Assembly (NCBI GenBank): GCA_028826165.1
Contig: JAPDFW010000126.1
Span: 96,515 to 160,514, forward strand
Length of the DNA: 64,000 nucleotides
Source of the DNA: Anaeramoeba ignava
Lineage: Eukaryota; Metamonada; Anaeramoebidae
Direction of reading: 5' to 3'
Both the position numbers and the translations under genes were made by a program. Within the stretch, counting starts at the first letter, position 1. Each line of letters opens with the position of its first letter. This document shows positions 37,401 through 49,506 of the stretch, piece after piece. Below the pieces are notes generated by a model. It was not told where the DNA came from, did not search any database, and worked only from the letters and a program-made list of their open reading frames with translations.

Positions 37401-40400
37401 AATATAATTATCATAAATTTTAAAATCTAAATTTGAATCTTTTTCTTTTAAATTGGAAATTTTTTCAGTAATATTAAATGTAGTCGCATCGACAAAATTT
37501 TGATTTGAAATTGTATGTCGATTACTTGCATCAATAAACAATTCTTCATTATCAATTTTCTTGGTATTTTGTTGTGGAAACATTTTCTGAATTTGTTCTT
37601 CAAAAAGTTGATTTAAATCAATTTTGAAATCAATTTTCTGAAAAGCTTGAGTAACAGATCGTGGAGGAACTCCAAAAACATCAACTTTTCCAAGAACCAT
37701 TTGTAATTTTGCATTATTTCCATGGAAAGTAACTAATATTATTCGGGATAGCATTCCAAAATCTAATGAATTTCCTTCAAAATCAAATAAATTATATTCT
37801 TCATTCCGATTTTGAACAAGTTTGTAACATATTTTATTTCCATCATTACAAATTGGAATTGGCATTCTATGAGCTATAATTCTCATTTTATCCAAATAAT
37901 TTCCAACAAAAATATCAGCAAAAACGGGAGAATTTGAATCATTTACACCTCCTCTTATTGTAAAACATATTTCTGTTAAATAACATGGTTGTTTCAAGAA
38001 CAAAAATAACTTTTTAAGAAGAAATAATTTTATAAATAATTTTATATTTAATTTTATAAATAATTTTATATATAATTTTATAAATAATTTTATAAATAAT
38101 TTAATAAATAATTTTATAAATAATTTAATAAATAATTTAATAAATAATTTAATAAATAATTTTATAAATAATTTAATAAATAATTTTATAAATAATTTAA
38201 TAAATAATTTTATAAATAATTTTATATTTAATTTTATAAATAATTTTATAAATAATTTTATATTTGATTTTATAAATAATTTTATAAATAATTTTATAAA
38301 TAATTTTATATTTAATTTTATAAATAATTTTATATTTAATTTTATAAATAATTTTATATTTAATTTTATATATAATTTTATAAATAATTTTATAATAATT
38401 TTATATTGAATTTTATAAATAATTTTATATTGAATTTTATAAATAATTTTATATTGAATTTTATAAATAATTTTATAAATAATTTTATAAATAATTTTAT
38501 TAATAATTTTATAAATAATTTTATAAATAATTTTATAAATAATTTTATAAATAATTTTATAAATAATTTTATAAATAATTTTATAAATAATTTTATAAAT
38601 AATTTAATAAATAATTTTATAAATAATTTAATAAATAATTTTATAAATAATTTAATAAATAATTTTATAAATAATTTTAATAAATAATTTTATAAATAAT
38701 TTTATATTTAATTTTATAAATAATTTTATAAATAATTTTATATTTAATTTTATATTTAATTTTATATTTAATTTTATATTTAATTTTATAAATAATTTTA
38801 TAATTAATTTTATATTTAATTTTATAAATAATTTTATATTTAATTTTATATATAATTTTATATTTAATTTTATAAATAATTTAATAAATAATTTTATAAA
38901 TAATTTTATAAATAATTTTATAAATAATTTTATAAATAATTTTATAAATAATTTTATAAATAATTTTATAAATAATTTTATATTTAATTTTATAAATAAT
39001 TTTATAAATAATTTTATAAATAATTTTATAAATAATTTTATAAATAATTTTATAAATAATTTTATAAATAATTTTATAAATAATTTTATAAATAATTTTT
39101 ATAAATAATTTTATAAATAATTTTATAAATAATTTTATAAATAATTTTATAAATAATTTTATAAATAATTTAATAAATAATTTAATAAATAATTTTATAA
39201 ATAATTTTATAAATAATTTTATATTTAATTTTATAAATAATTTAATAAATAATTTTATAAATAATTTTATATTTAATTTTATATTTAATTTTATAATTAA
39301 TTTTATAATTAATTTTATAACTAATTTTATATTGAATTTTATAAATAATTTTATATTTAATTTTATATATAATTTTATATTTAATTTTATAAATAATTTA
39401 ATAAATAATTTTATAAATAATTTTATAAATAATTTTATAAATAATTTTATAAATAATTTTATATATAATTTTATATATAATTTTATATTTAATTTTATAA
39501 ATAATTTAATAAATAATTTTATAAATAATTTTATATTTAATTTTATATTGAATTTTATATTGAATTTTATAAATAATTTTATATTTAATTTTATATTTAA
39601 TTTTATATTTAATTTTATATTGAATTTTATAAATAATTTTATAAATAATTTTATAAATAATTTTATATTTAATTTTATAATTAATTTTATAAATAATTTT
39701 AATAATTAATTTTATAAATAATTTTATAAATAATTTTATAAATAATTTTATATATAATTTTATATTTAATTTTATATTTAATTTTATAAATGAATTTTAT
39801 AAATAATTTTATATTTAATTTTATAAATAATTTTATAAATAATTTTATAAATAATTTTATATTTAATTTTATATTTAATTTTATATTTAATTTTATATTT
39901 AATTTTATAAATAATTTTATAATTAATTTTATATTTAATTTTATATTTAATTTTATAAATAATTTTATATTTAATTTTATAATTAATTTTATAATTAATT
40001 TTATATTTAATTTTATATTGAATTTTATTGAGATAAATATACTTCTGATTTTAATTTTTCTTTTGGACAAATCCAAGAAACTGATGTATCTGAAAGAAGT
40101 CTTTCAGGTAAATTTTCACTTTCAATTCTAGGTAAAATTTTTTCAAATTCAATATTTTTCAAGCACCAAGTTGGATAACCAGAAACACGTTCAATAGGAT
40201 TAGCTCTTGTTGAAGGGAAATATTTTTCTCTATTTTTCCCAAGAAATAATTCATATAAAACTTGGCGAAATCGATCATGTTGAACATTTTGATATCTTCT
40301 TTTAAGAACTATAATTGTATTATTTGGTGCACTTGATAAACTTGGTGAATATTCTCTAATCATTGCTGTATGCATTGCTGGTGAATTTGTATATAAAATT

Positions 40401-43400
40401 GAACATACATCTCCATTTGTTACAAAAAATTCTGCTATTGCTTCTAAAACTGAACTATTTATTATTTTTCGAAAATTTTCTAAATTTACATCAAATAATT
40501 GCCAGTTTTTTTCTATTTGATAATTGACTGTTCCTCTTTGAAGACGAAAACACATTTCTGAAATAATTTGATGCACCATAACTAATTTTGATATTAATTT
40601 TAAATTTAATTTTATAAATGAATTTTAATATTAATTTTAATATTAATTTTAATTTTAATTTTAATTTTAATATTAATATTAATTTTATAAATGAATTTTA
40701 ATTTTGATTTTAATTTTGATTTTAATTTTAATTTTATAAATGAATTTTAATTTTGATTTTAATTTTGATTTTAATTTTAATTTTATAAATGAATTTTAAT
40801 TTTGATTTTAATTTTAATTTTATAAATTAATTTTAATATTAATTTTAATTTTAATTTTAATTTTAATTTTAATTTTAATTTTAATTTTAATTTTAATTTT
40901 AATTTTAATTTTAATTTTAATTTTAATTTTAATTTTATAAATGAATTTTAATTTTAATATTAATATTAATTTTATAAATGAATTTTAATTTTATAAATTA
41001 ATTTTAATTTTGATTTTATAAATGAATTTTAAAAGAAAAACTACAGAAAGTTGCCACATTTGTTCGATCAAGTGAATCAGCACAATTATATCTTGTAACT
41101 CCTTGTTGAAAACTTGTTTGATTAATTATTCCAAATTCTTTTCTATCAAATGGAATAAAATGTTCATTTTTAGGTTTTTTAAAAGAAGTTGTAATAAAAC
41201 CACCATTTAAATCTTGAGAAGATAAAATAGGTTTAAGCATAAGCCAAAGACCTGTAATTGTTTCATCTTTTCCAAGTTGTTTTATATTTGAATGCCAATC
41301 AAAATTAATTAATTTTAAATCAATATCCATTAAAGATTGAACATATTGATGTGATTCTTGAAATGCTTCTGTTAATGTTGTTTCTGCATTTCCAGGAATA
41401 CATTTTAACATGTTAAAACAAACTATTGGTATTTTTCCAAATCTTTCAATAAGTCTTGTATAATATTGATCAGTTCCTCTATAAGGATCTGATTTGATTA
41501 CAATCTCAGGTTCAGATACTTTTGTTTTTAAAGTTGTTCCCCAACGAACAGGAACAGTTCCTAAATATTAAATTTTTTAATTTTTTATCCGATTTTAATT
41601 TTAATTTTAAATTTAATTTTAATTTTAATTTTAATTTTGATTTTAATTTTAATTTTGATTTTAATTTTAATTTTGATTTTAATTTTAATATTAATTTTAA
41701 TATTAATTTTAATTTTAAATTTAATTTTAATTTTTTATCCGATTTTAATTTTAATTTAAATTTTAATTTTAATTTTAATTTTAATTTTAATTTTAATTTT
41801 ATAAATGAATTTTAATTTTAATTTTAATTTTAATTTTAATTTTAATTTTAATTTTAATTTTAATTTTAATTTTGATTTTAATTTTAATTATAATTTTAAT
41901 TTTAAATTTAATTTTAATTTAATTTTTATAAAATATTAAAATTACCTCGTCTCCAAATATGAGAAATCCAAGTTATTTTTGAATATATTTCCTCTTCTTG
42001 ATCTTGATTTTGATCTTGATCCTGATCTTGATCAAGATCTTCATTTTTTTTAGTTTTATTTTCTTCAATCCAAGAAACAAGTTCACATTCCATTTCATTT
42101 CCAGCTTCTAAAAAAAAAATGAATAAAATTTAAAAAATAACGGAAAAAATTTTTCCTTTTAAATATAAAAATGATTTCTTTTGAATTTTGTGAAGGTTTT
42201 TGATTTTCTACCTCCAAATTCATTAAGACCACGTGCATGATATCTTGTTCCTGGATTTAAATGAGTTTTTCTTGTAATTAAAAACATATTAAATAAATCT
42301 TGATTTTGTAAATTTCTTCCAACTGCAATTCCTTGAAGAAGAACAATACACCATCCAGAAAGACCAATTTGTTCAAAAGGTTCTTTAAGCCATTTATTCC
42401 AACAAAAATCAGGATTATAACTAATTTTTTAATTTTAATTTTAATATTAATATTAATTTTAATTTTAATTTTAATTTTAATTTTAATTTTAATTATAATT
42501 TTAATTTAAATTTTAATTTTAATTGTAATTTTAATTTTAATATTAATTTTAATTTTAATTATAATTTTATAAATGAATTTTAATTATAATTTTAATTTTG
42601 ATTTTAATTTTAATATTTATTTTAATTTTAATTTTAAATTTAATTTTAATATTAATTTTAATTTTAATTTTAATTTTAATTTTAATTTTAATTTTTAATT
42701 TTAATTTTAATTTTAATTTTAAATTTTAATTTTAATTTTAATTTTAATTTTAATTTTAATATTAATATTGATTTTAATTTTAATTTTAATTTTAATTATA
42801 ATTTTAATTTTATAAATGAATTTTAATTTTCATTTTAATTTTAATTTGTACTCTTCAATTAAACTATGTGATGGAAAAGGTTTTGTTATATCTAAAGATT
42901 CACAATAAAAATGTAATCCATCTATTGGGAAATCAGGCATAATTTCAATATTTTTTTGTTCATTTCTAAAATTAAAAAAAAATTAAAAAAAAATTAAAAA
43001 AAAAAACTTTTTTAAATTATAAAGAAAAAAAATACTTATTATTAGGATATTGATAAGCAAGAGTTAATTTAATCCATTCAACAGATTCAATAGTTTTAAT
43101 TTCATGACTACCAAATAAAGAAACTGTAGTTTCAGCCTTAAAAAAAAAGAATAAAAAAAAAGAATAAAAAAATTTGAATAAAAAAAATTTGAATAAAAAA
43201 TGATCAGAATTTTTAATTTAAATTTTGAAAATGTATTTACTTTTGTAACTAAAACAAGATAAGCTATTGATGATATAATAGTATAACCAATTATAGCACA
43301 ACCAGATGTTTTTCTTTTTAAAGTTCTATGTTCTTTAAATAAAGTATCAATTGCTTGAGTTTCTGATTTAAATAAATCAACACCTTGTCTTGCAAAATAA

Positions 43401-43774
43401 TGAAGAGATCCAGTATAAGGATCAATAGTAATAACTTGAGTATCTCTTCTTGTTGAAAGAGAAGAAATAATAAACTAAGAAATATTTTAATTTTTTAATT
43501 GAATATTTAATTTAATTTTTTAATTTAATTTTTTAATTTAATTTTTAATTGAATATTTTATTTGAATATTTTAATTTAATATTTAATTTAATATTTTTCT
43601 TACATATTCTCCTGATGTTGTTTCTAAAAGTGTATGTTTTGTTTGTCGATAACTTGTTTGTATTTCAGTTATTTGTTTTGGTTTTATTTTTGTTGTTTTA
43701 TTTTTTTGTTTTTTTTCCTTTTTCTTTTTTCTATGATCTTTGTGATTTCTTTTTTTTTTTCTAAACGTACCCAT
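34448..43774 (-). CDS. SAC9-like phosphoinositide phosphatase with internal FYVE-like zinc finger
   Basis: Eleven exons: 43604-43774, 43241-43474, 43036-43136, 42852-42965, 42212-42420, 41946-42107, 41045-41560, 40043-40581, 36137-38009, 35910-36049 and 34448-35842. They sum to 1,818 codons with every intron phase consistent. The Sac domain spans residues ~55-500: LSTRRDTQVITIDPYTGSL, TRYHARGLNEFG, SHIWRRGTVPVRWG and the catalytic CX5R-T loop RYNCADSLDRT (~490), with the NCADSLDRT form typical of plant SAC9 rather than the commoner CxDCLDRT. A SAC9-type middle region follows (ADIFVGNYLD; FDFEGNSLDFGMLSRI). Residues ~1306-1365 hold four cysteine pairs (CSNPSC, CRYC, CYKC, CKSC), resembling a FYVE finger. 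The C-terminal 450 residues look like beta-rich galactose-binding-like domains. Likely role: trimming phosphoinositides on endomembranes; lipid specificity cannot be read here. Residues ~800-1200 are disordered and Asn/Ser/Lys-rich. Confidence 0.9.
36478..36860 (-). repeat. Coding low-complexity: SPK and NEINSNQ-type repeats
   Basis: Within exon 9 of the SAC9-like gene. A 9-bp unit encodes SPKSPKSPR (36482-36545) and a 12-18-bp unit encodes NEINSNEINNE-like residues (36600-36850). Both are in frame and presumably form a disordered linker. Confidence 0.85.
38010..40042 (-). repeat. 2.0-kb intron of a 12-bp repeat (TTTTATAAATAA)
   Basis: Intron 8 of the SAC9-like gene, 2,033 bp, almost pure 12-bp unit ttttataaataa with variants ttttatatttaa, ttttatattgaa and tttaataaataa; of the order of 170 copies. 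The 5' site is GTATAT and the 3' site is AAAAAG. It joins KLKSE to LFLFLKQPC in phase 0. Long Asn-Phe-Ile open frames inside it are artefacts of the unit length. Confidence 0.95.
40582..41044 (-). repeat. SAC9-like intron 7: TTTTAA hexamers
   Basis: A 463-bp intron of (TTTTAA)n with interspersed ttttataaatgaa words. It starts GTAGTT directly after the catalytic exon and ends ATTAG. Confidence 0.88.
41561..41945 (-). repeat. SAC9-like intron 6: TTTTAA hexamers
   Basis: A 385-bp intron of (TTTTAA)n with TTTTGA variants and two ttttttatccga words. It splits the conserved WRRG|TVPVRWG motif in phase 1. Confidence 0.88.
42421..42851 (-). repeat. SAC9-like intron 4: TTTTAA hexamers
   Basis: A 431-bp intron of (TTTTAA)n with ATTAAT and ATAATT variants; the 5' site is GTACAA and the 3' site is ATTAG. 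It shares its word with introns 6 and 7 of the gene but not with intron 8. Confidence 0.88.
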
Positions 43775-43991
43775 TTTATTTAAACAAACAAAAAAATTAA
43801 TTTAAAATTTAAAATTTAAAATTTAAAAAATGAAAAATGAAAAAAATGAAAAATGAAAAATGAAAAAAAATGAATTTTTTTTGTTCCACTTTTTATTTAT
43901 TAAATTTTGATTTTGATTTTAATTTTAATTTTAATTTTAATTTTGATTTTAATTTTGATTTAAATTTTGATTTTTAATTTTGATTTTTAAA

Positions 43992-45834
43992 TTATTTGAA
44001 TTCAATTTGTAAATTATCATTTGAATTATTTTGATCATCCCTATTATCATTTAATTGTAAATTTTCATTATTTTCCTTTTGATTTTGAAAAACTTTTTCT
44101 TTATTTTCAGTAGAAATTATAGAAAGACAATTCCATTTTCCATCAATATCAGCTCTCCAAAGTCTAACAGTACCATCATCTGCAGAACTAGCAAGAATAG
44201 TTCCAGTAATATTCCATTCAACTTTCCAAACCTATTTTTTTTTTAAATTAAATAAATAAAAAAAAGTGGAATAAATATTTAAATATTTAAAAAAAAGTGG
44301 AATAAATAATTTTAAATAAATATTTTTAAATAATTTTAAATAAATAATTTTAAATAAATATTTTTAAATTAATATTTTTAAATAATTTTAAATAATTTTA
44401 AATAAATATTTTGTATATAATTTTATATAATAACCTCTCCAGTATGCCCTTCACAAACAAACGGATAATTTGGTGCAATTTTCTTCGCTGATTCATCTAA
44501 TTTCCAAATTCTTACTTTTCCATCTTTTGATGCTGTTGCAATTAAATGAAAAGATCTCCCAATTTGAGGAGCCCAATCAACATGATTAACAATATCATCA
44601 TGTGCTAATTTTAAACCTTCAGTCCATTTTCGTGAAGTTTCAATAAATTCCCAAATCTATTATAATAGAATAAATTAAAATATTTCTAAATAAATTTTGC
44701 TTTGATTTTTTTCTTTGATTTTTTTCTACTTGTAAAGGATTTAATCTATCATTTGAAGCAATAGCAATCATTGGAATTGATCCTCTAGAAATATTCCAAG
44801 ACATAGAATTAACACATAGTTTTGAAACTTGAAATTCATGCTTTTTTAATTTAAATGACATTTTTTTCAATTTGGAAAATTTGTTCATTTTCATTTTAAA
44901 TTGATAAAAATAATTACAGTTTGAGCCCAACGTGAAAGATCCATAATATCAGGTGCTTCATACATTCTAAGCATCCCAGATGAATCAGCTGTTGCCTATT
45001 TAAGAAAAATATTTTATCAAAAAATTTTTGTGGAAAATATTGTTGGATAAAATTTGATGACAATCTAATTTCTTGATTAAATAGTTGATGAATTACAAGT
45101 TTTAAACCAAAATGACTTGGTGCAAATTTTATATCTTGAATAGACATCTGTCCATCGCTAATTGTGGCTTTTTTAGCCCAATAACTAACTGTATTTTTTT
45201 GATCTTGAATTGGTTCATCTTTTTTTTAATATTTATAAAAAACAATTCCAAATTAAATGTTGATAAAATTTCCAACAATCAAACATTAAAAATAAATCAA
45301 ATAAATTTTGATATTTTTTGTTTTCATTTTTTGAATATCGATCAAATTGAGAAAGAAAATAATGAGATAAACAAAGAAGTAAATGGAGAATTAAATGAAT
45401 AAAAGAAATAACTACCTTGTTCTTCCCAAATGCATACAGTTTGATCGAAAGAGCATGAGGCAATACATTGACCAAATTGAGGATGAGCCCAAACAATTTT
45501 CCAAATACTTCCATTATGTGCTTTCCATTCAGAAGAACAAACCCATCTTCCTTGTGATTTTTTTTCCCAGACCTTTGTTTTCAATTAATACCAAGTTTTG
45601 ATAAATAAAAAAATGGATTCAATTTGGATTTTTGATTTGTTTTTTTTTTTTACTTTGATTTTTTGATCTGAAGAACAAGTTGCAATTCTTTTTCCATAAA
45701 AATCAATAGAAACATCATGAATTAAAGAATCATGACTTGTTTGTAATTGAAATAATAATTTCTATTTTAATTTAAAAAACGGAATTTTGATTAAATTTTT
45801 GATTAAAATTTCTTTTGTTTTTTTTTTTTACCAT
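43992..45834 (-). CDS. SEH1: SEH1 nucleoporin (WD40; Y-complex / GATOR2)
   Basis: Eight exons: 45832-45834 (start codon only), 45654-45761, 45416-45572, 45097-45218, 44918-44995, 44730-44840, 44435-44656 and 43992-44231; 347 codons including stop, against about 360 in human SEH1. Diagnostic blocks: [114 protein letters not shown] and [23 protein letters not shown]1 is a six-bladed open propeller in the nuclear-pore outer ring and in GATOR2, which activates TORC1 signalling. The SEH1 rather than SEC13 assignment rests on the FGLKLATAD and [10 protein letters not shown] blocks. An Asn/Glu/Gln tail is added at the C-terminus. The first intron begins immediately after the ATG. Confidence 0.94.
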
Positions 45835-45921
45835 TTATTTAAAAAGAAAAAAAATGAAAAAAATGAATTTTTTTTTTATAAAATTTTTTTAATTTTTCTT
45901 TTTAAAAATTTTCCTTTTTTT
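45835..45921. promoter_or_regulatory. Divergent promoter region SEH1 / Gemin6-like
   Basis: Only 87 bp separate the SEH1 start codon (minus) from the Gemin6-like start codon (plus), so both transcription starts must lie here or inside the genes. The stretch is poly-A on one half and poly-T on the other, with no recognisable TATA-type box distinct from background. Confidence 0.6.
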
Positions 45922-46410
45922 ATGCAAAACTTTTCTATTGAAAATCTTTACTCAAAAATTTATCAGGAAATTATTATAAAAACTAAACTTAATAAAGAAA
46001 TAAAAGGTGTTTTATATTTAGTAGATATTATTGCTAAGAATATTGTTATTATTGACATAGAAAATAAATCTCCCACAGTTATTTTTACAGACTCAATTTC
46101 CTCAATTAAAAATATTAGCACAGAAATACAAAATGATATTGTAGAAAAATTTGAAAAAGAGTGGATTAATTCCAAGAAAAACAATGATTTGGATTTGGAT
46201 CATATTCAAAATAGAAAAGATAAAATCATAAAAACAGCAACTCAACTTCATTTCCAAGTTTCTTACAATGATGAAGAAAAGATTATTTGTATAATGAATG
46301 AACTTTTTATCAAATTTCCTTATGATTCTCTTGATACAATATCATGTCAAAAAGAAATTGTTCTTTCTCGTTTTCTTGATATTTTTGCTCAAGAAGGAAT
46401 CTTTTTTTAA
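45922..46410 (+). CDS. Gemin6-like protein (LSm-fold plus AD domain)
   Basis: 162 residues, single exon; the start is placed at the ATG at 45922 because the upstream open frame is poly-T-derived Phe/Lys. The N-terminal half has the Sm-fold pattern of a strand pair (TKLNKEIKGVLYLVD, KNIVIIDIEN, then TVIFTDSISSIKNI). The C-terminal half has the Gemin6 AD-type ending FPYDSLDTISCQKEIVLSRF, comparable to the PPYxxxxCxSxNEIILSR block. Gemin6 pairs with Gemin7 in the SMN complex, which loads Sm rings on spliceosomal snRNAs; that fits an intron-rich genome. Other AD-domain proteins (Lsm12) are the main alternative. Confidence 0.78.
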   Translation: MQNFSIENLYSKIYQEIIIKTKLNKEIKGVLYLVDIIAKNIVIIDIENKSPTVIFTDSISSIKNISTEIQNDIVEKFEKEWINSKKNNDLDLDHIQNRKDKIIKTATQLHFQVSYNDEEKIICIMNELFIKFPYDSLDTISCQKEIVLSRFLDIFAQEGIFF

Positions 46411-46498
46411 AAAAGAAAAATATTAGAAAATGTGTTGATTTGGATAATATCTTTATTCTAAAATTTTATTTTTTAAAAAATGTTGAAATTAAATTGAT

Positions 46499-48893
46499 TT
46501 AATTGAACCAAATTTCCAAAATCATTTCTAAATTTGAATCAAATAAAGAATCAATTAATAAAATTGTTGGGAAATTAAATTGATTTTCTTTTTGTTGAGA
46601 TCGTGAAGAAATTAATTTTGGAAATAAATCTAAATTTGATCTAATTGGATTTTCTTTTGAGTGATTTGAATAAATATTGATTGAAACGATGTTTTCTTGT
46701 TTGATTTCTTGATTTGTTTGTGAATCAATCAAATCTAAAATTGTTTCAAAAAATAAATCAAATTCAAAAATTTCTTGATTTGCTTGATCTTCTTGTGATT
46801 TTTGAATGTAAACTAATCCAATTCCAAAATGCCTTGAAATTGTAACACTTTTCAATAAAATTTGTAAATTTTGATAAGACGAAGTTTGTTCAGAAAAATT
46901 AAGAATTTTTTGATATTTTGAATCCATTTCTTCAATTTCATCTTGATCTTCAAAATTATAAGAATCATTTTGATAAGCAATTATTGAAAGCGATAAATTT
47001 GATTCATCTTTTTTCTCAACTGGAATAATAAGCATTAAATTTTCAACTGATTTTTTTTCCAAATCTTCAATAATTAATTTCTGCTTTTCACTTTTGTTTT
47101 GATTCAAAAAACTTTCAATTTGCTTTTGTAATTCATTTGGATCAACTTTTGGCGAAGAAACAAAAACCTTCCAAAGAATAACATTTCTAATTTCACTATT
47201 AAAAACTTCTAAATATCTTGAACAATTTTGGATGATTTGAAGAAATTCATTTTCAAAATTTAATTCATTTGTCATTGGCTTGATTCCCTTTATCAAAGAA
47301 CTGAAAATCATCCCATGAACAAGAACTTGATTTGAATAAAAACCTGGTGAACAAGGTGCCCAATTCGAAAGTGATTGAGCAAACAAGGTTTTCTTGATTG
47401 ATTTCGTGCAATCAGCAAAAAATTTGATTTGCACTGGAATTTCCTCTTTTGAAAAATGATGAAATAAAACACAAGGCGGTGTTTTTGGAAAGAATTTGGG
47501 CAAGAAGTGATTTAATAAAACTTGAATTTGCTCTTGTTCCACTTTTGCCCCCAATAATATCTCAAGTAAAAAAATTTGTTCTAATGAGAGATCTTGCTTT
47601 TTTAAAAGATGGAATATTGACATGAAAATAAATTCAATTTGCTTATCTAGTGGAAGATCGTTTTCTGATTTGATCGGCATAGAACTAAATATAAATTTCC
47701 CACTTTTGAATAAAATTAAATTTGGATCTTGGAATTTTTCATCAATTTCAAGATCTTGATAATAAAATTGAAGTTCTTTTGGTGGATTTAATATGGATTC
47801 AATAACTTGAGATTTTTTCTCTTTCGTTTCAATTCCTTCTTTTTTTTCTATTTAAACCAAAGAAAAAGAAAACAATAAATTTTCTTTTCGAAATGAATAA
47901 ATAATAAAAACCTAAATGAAATTTTTCAGGAATAATATATCCAACTGGTGCAAATTCATCATCAGAATGAATAACAATTTTTGATTGATCTATTACAATT
48001 TTATAATAAAATAAAGGGCAATCCAAAACTAATGATTCAAATTCTCCTCCCTTTAAAAAAATTTACAATTACAATTTAAAATTTTAATTAATGAAATTAA
48101 AAATTATATTGATATTAATATTTTGCATTTACTTCGCCACAAATATGAAATCCAAATTGATTATTTAATTGATGGAAATGCATTTCCATTTGTTTTAAAG
48201 TTTTTCCTAGATGTTTTTTTGGATCAAGACCTTTTTTTAAAAAAAATTCAATTAAAAATTAAAAATTCAATTAAAAAATTAAATTAAAATTTATAAACCC
48301 ATTGCAGCAACTTTAATAATAATTGCATCCATTCCAACAGATATCATTTCATGCATCAATTCTTTTTGATTTCTTCTCCACATTGGTGATAAAAGTTTCA
48401 ATCCAAGACGAAAACAACTAGGAATAAAAAAAGGTGAAAAAAAAAATAATTTTGACATTTTTTTTTTGGATTATTTAAAAAAAAATCAATAAGAAAAAAT
48501 TTAATACACATTTTCAACTCTTGTTCTTTGATAATCTGAAAAAATTGCTCCACAAGAAACACCTTCAATTTCAGGAAGAGTTTTCTTAACTTCCCATAAT
48601 AAAGCAAAAAGATCTTCAACTTCATCTTTTTGCGTTTGAGGAAAATATTCAAGATTTTGATCATTTGGATTTCCTTGAATTTTTCTTCTAAATAAAGGAA
48701 GATTTATGCAATCTGCGAATAAAGGAATGATTGAATGACCAACTGTTTGAAAACTGTATGAATCCATTTCTTGTGTTTTTTCATTTGGTGGATATAAATT
48801 TACTAATGCAACAATTTCATGTCCTAATTCAACACATTTTAAAGCGCTAAAGAATGAATCTTTTCCTCCACTAATCAAAGCACATAATTTCAT
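46499..48893 (-). CDS. DPH6: Diphthine-ammonia ligase (DPH6) with C-terminal RidA-like domains
   Basis: Exons 48508-48893, 48299-48417, 48133-48230, 47912-48050 and 46499-47847; 696 residues. The ATG at 48891-48893 is chosen; the frame upstream holds only TTG codons. The N-terminal ATP-pyrophosphatase domain has the PP-loop SGGKDSFFSAL, then SYSFQTVGH, DEVEDLFALL, FSDYQRTRVENVC, MWRRNQKELM, KHLGKTLKQM and GGEFESLVLDCPLF. It catalyses the last step of diphthamide synthesis on eEF2 using ATP and ammonia. The C-terminal half (NWAPCSPGFYSNQVLVHGMIF) resembles the paired RidA/YjgF domains of the fungal long form. Introns 2 and 4 use GTTTAT and GTTTTT donors. The gene is convergent with the Gemin6-like gene (87 bp apart). 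Confidence 0.96.
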
Positions 48894-48914
48894 TTTCAAT
48901 AACAAGAAAAAAAT

Positions 48915-49470
48915 GAAAAAATGAAAATTATTTTAATTTAATATTTAATTTATAAATTAATTTAAAAATATAATTTTGTATTTAATTCCATTATTAAAAT
49001 ATTAATTTAATGTTTTAGATTTAATTATTTTATTATTTAAATATTTTATTATTAAAATATAAAAAATGAAAATTATTTTAATTTAATATTTAATTTATAA
49101 ATTAATTTAAAAATATAATTTTATATTTAATTCCATTATTCAATTTATATTTATATGTTTTAGATTTAATTATTTTATTATTTAAATATTTTATTATTAA
49201 AATATAAAAAATGAAAATTATTTTAATTTGGTATTAATTTGATTTAAATTTTTGTTTTAAATTGAAATTATAAAAAGATTTTTATGCGAACATTGATAAT
49301 TTTTTTTTCATTTTCAATTTATATTTTTGTTTTAGATTTAATTATTTTATTATAAAAATATTTTATTATAAAATATAAAAATGAAAATTATTTTAATTTA
49401 ATATTTAATTTATAAATTAATTTAAAAATATAATTTTGTTTATTAAAATATTAATTTATTAAAAATAAAA
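48915..49470. repeat. Intergenic ~145-bp imperfect repeat
   Basis: The 613 bp upstream of DPH6 contain three to four copies of an AT-rich unit beginning aatgaaaattattttaattt near 48920, 49065, 49210 and 49380. The first two intervals are 145 bp and the third about 170. It resembles the 154-bp satellite in style but not in sequence. No gene is visible. Confidence 0.8.
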
Positions 49471-49506
49471 AAAATAAAAAAAGAAATAAAAAGAAAAAAA
49501 AAAAAA

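Noticed and set aside
38406-40131. Long open frames of Asn-Phe-Ile repeats on both strands
   Set aside because: They lie wholly in the 12-bp array of intron 8 of the SAC9-like gene. A unit divisible by three without stops is open by construction, and flanking splice sites join conserved exons.
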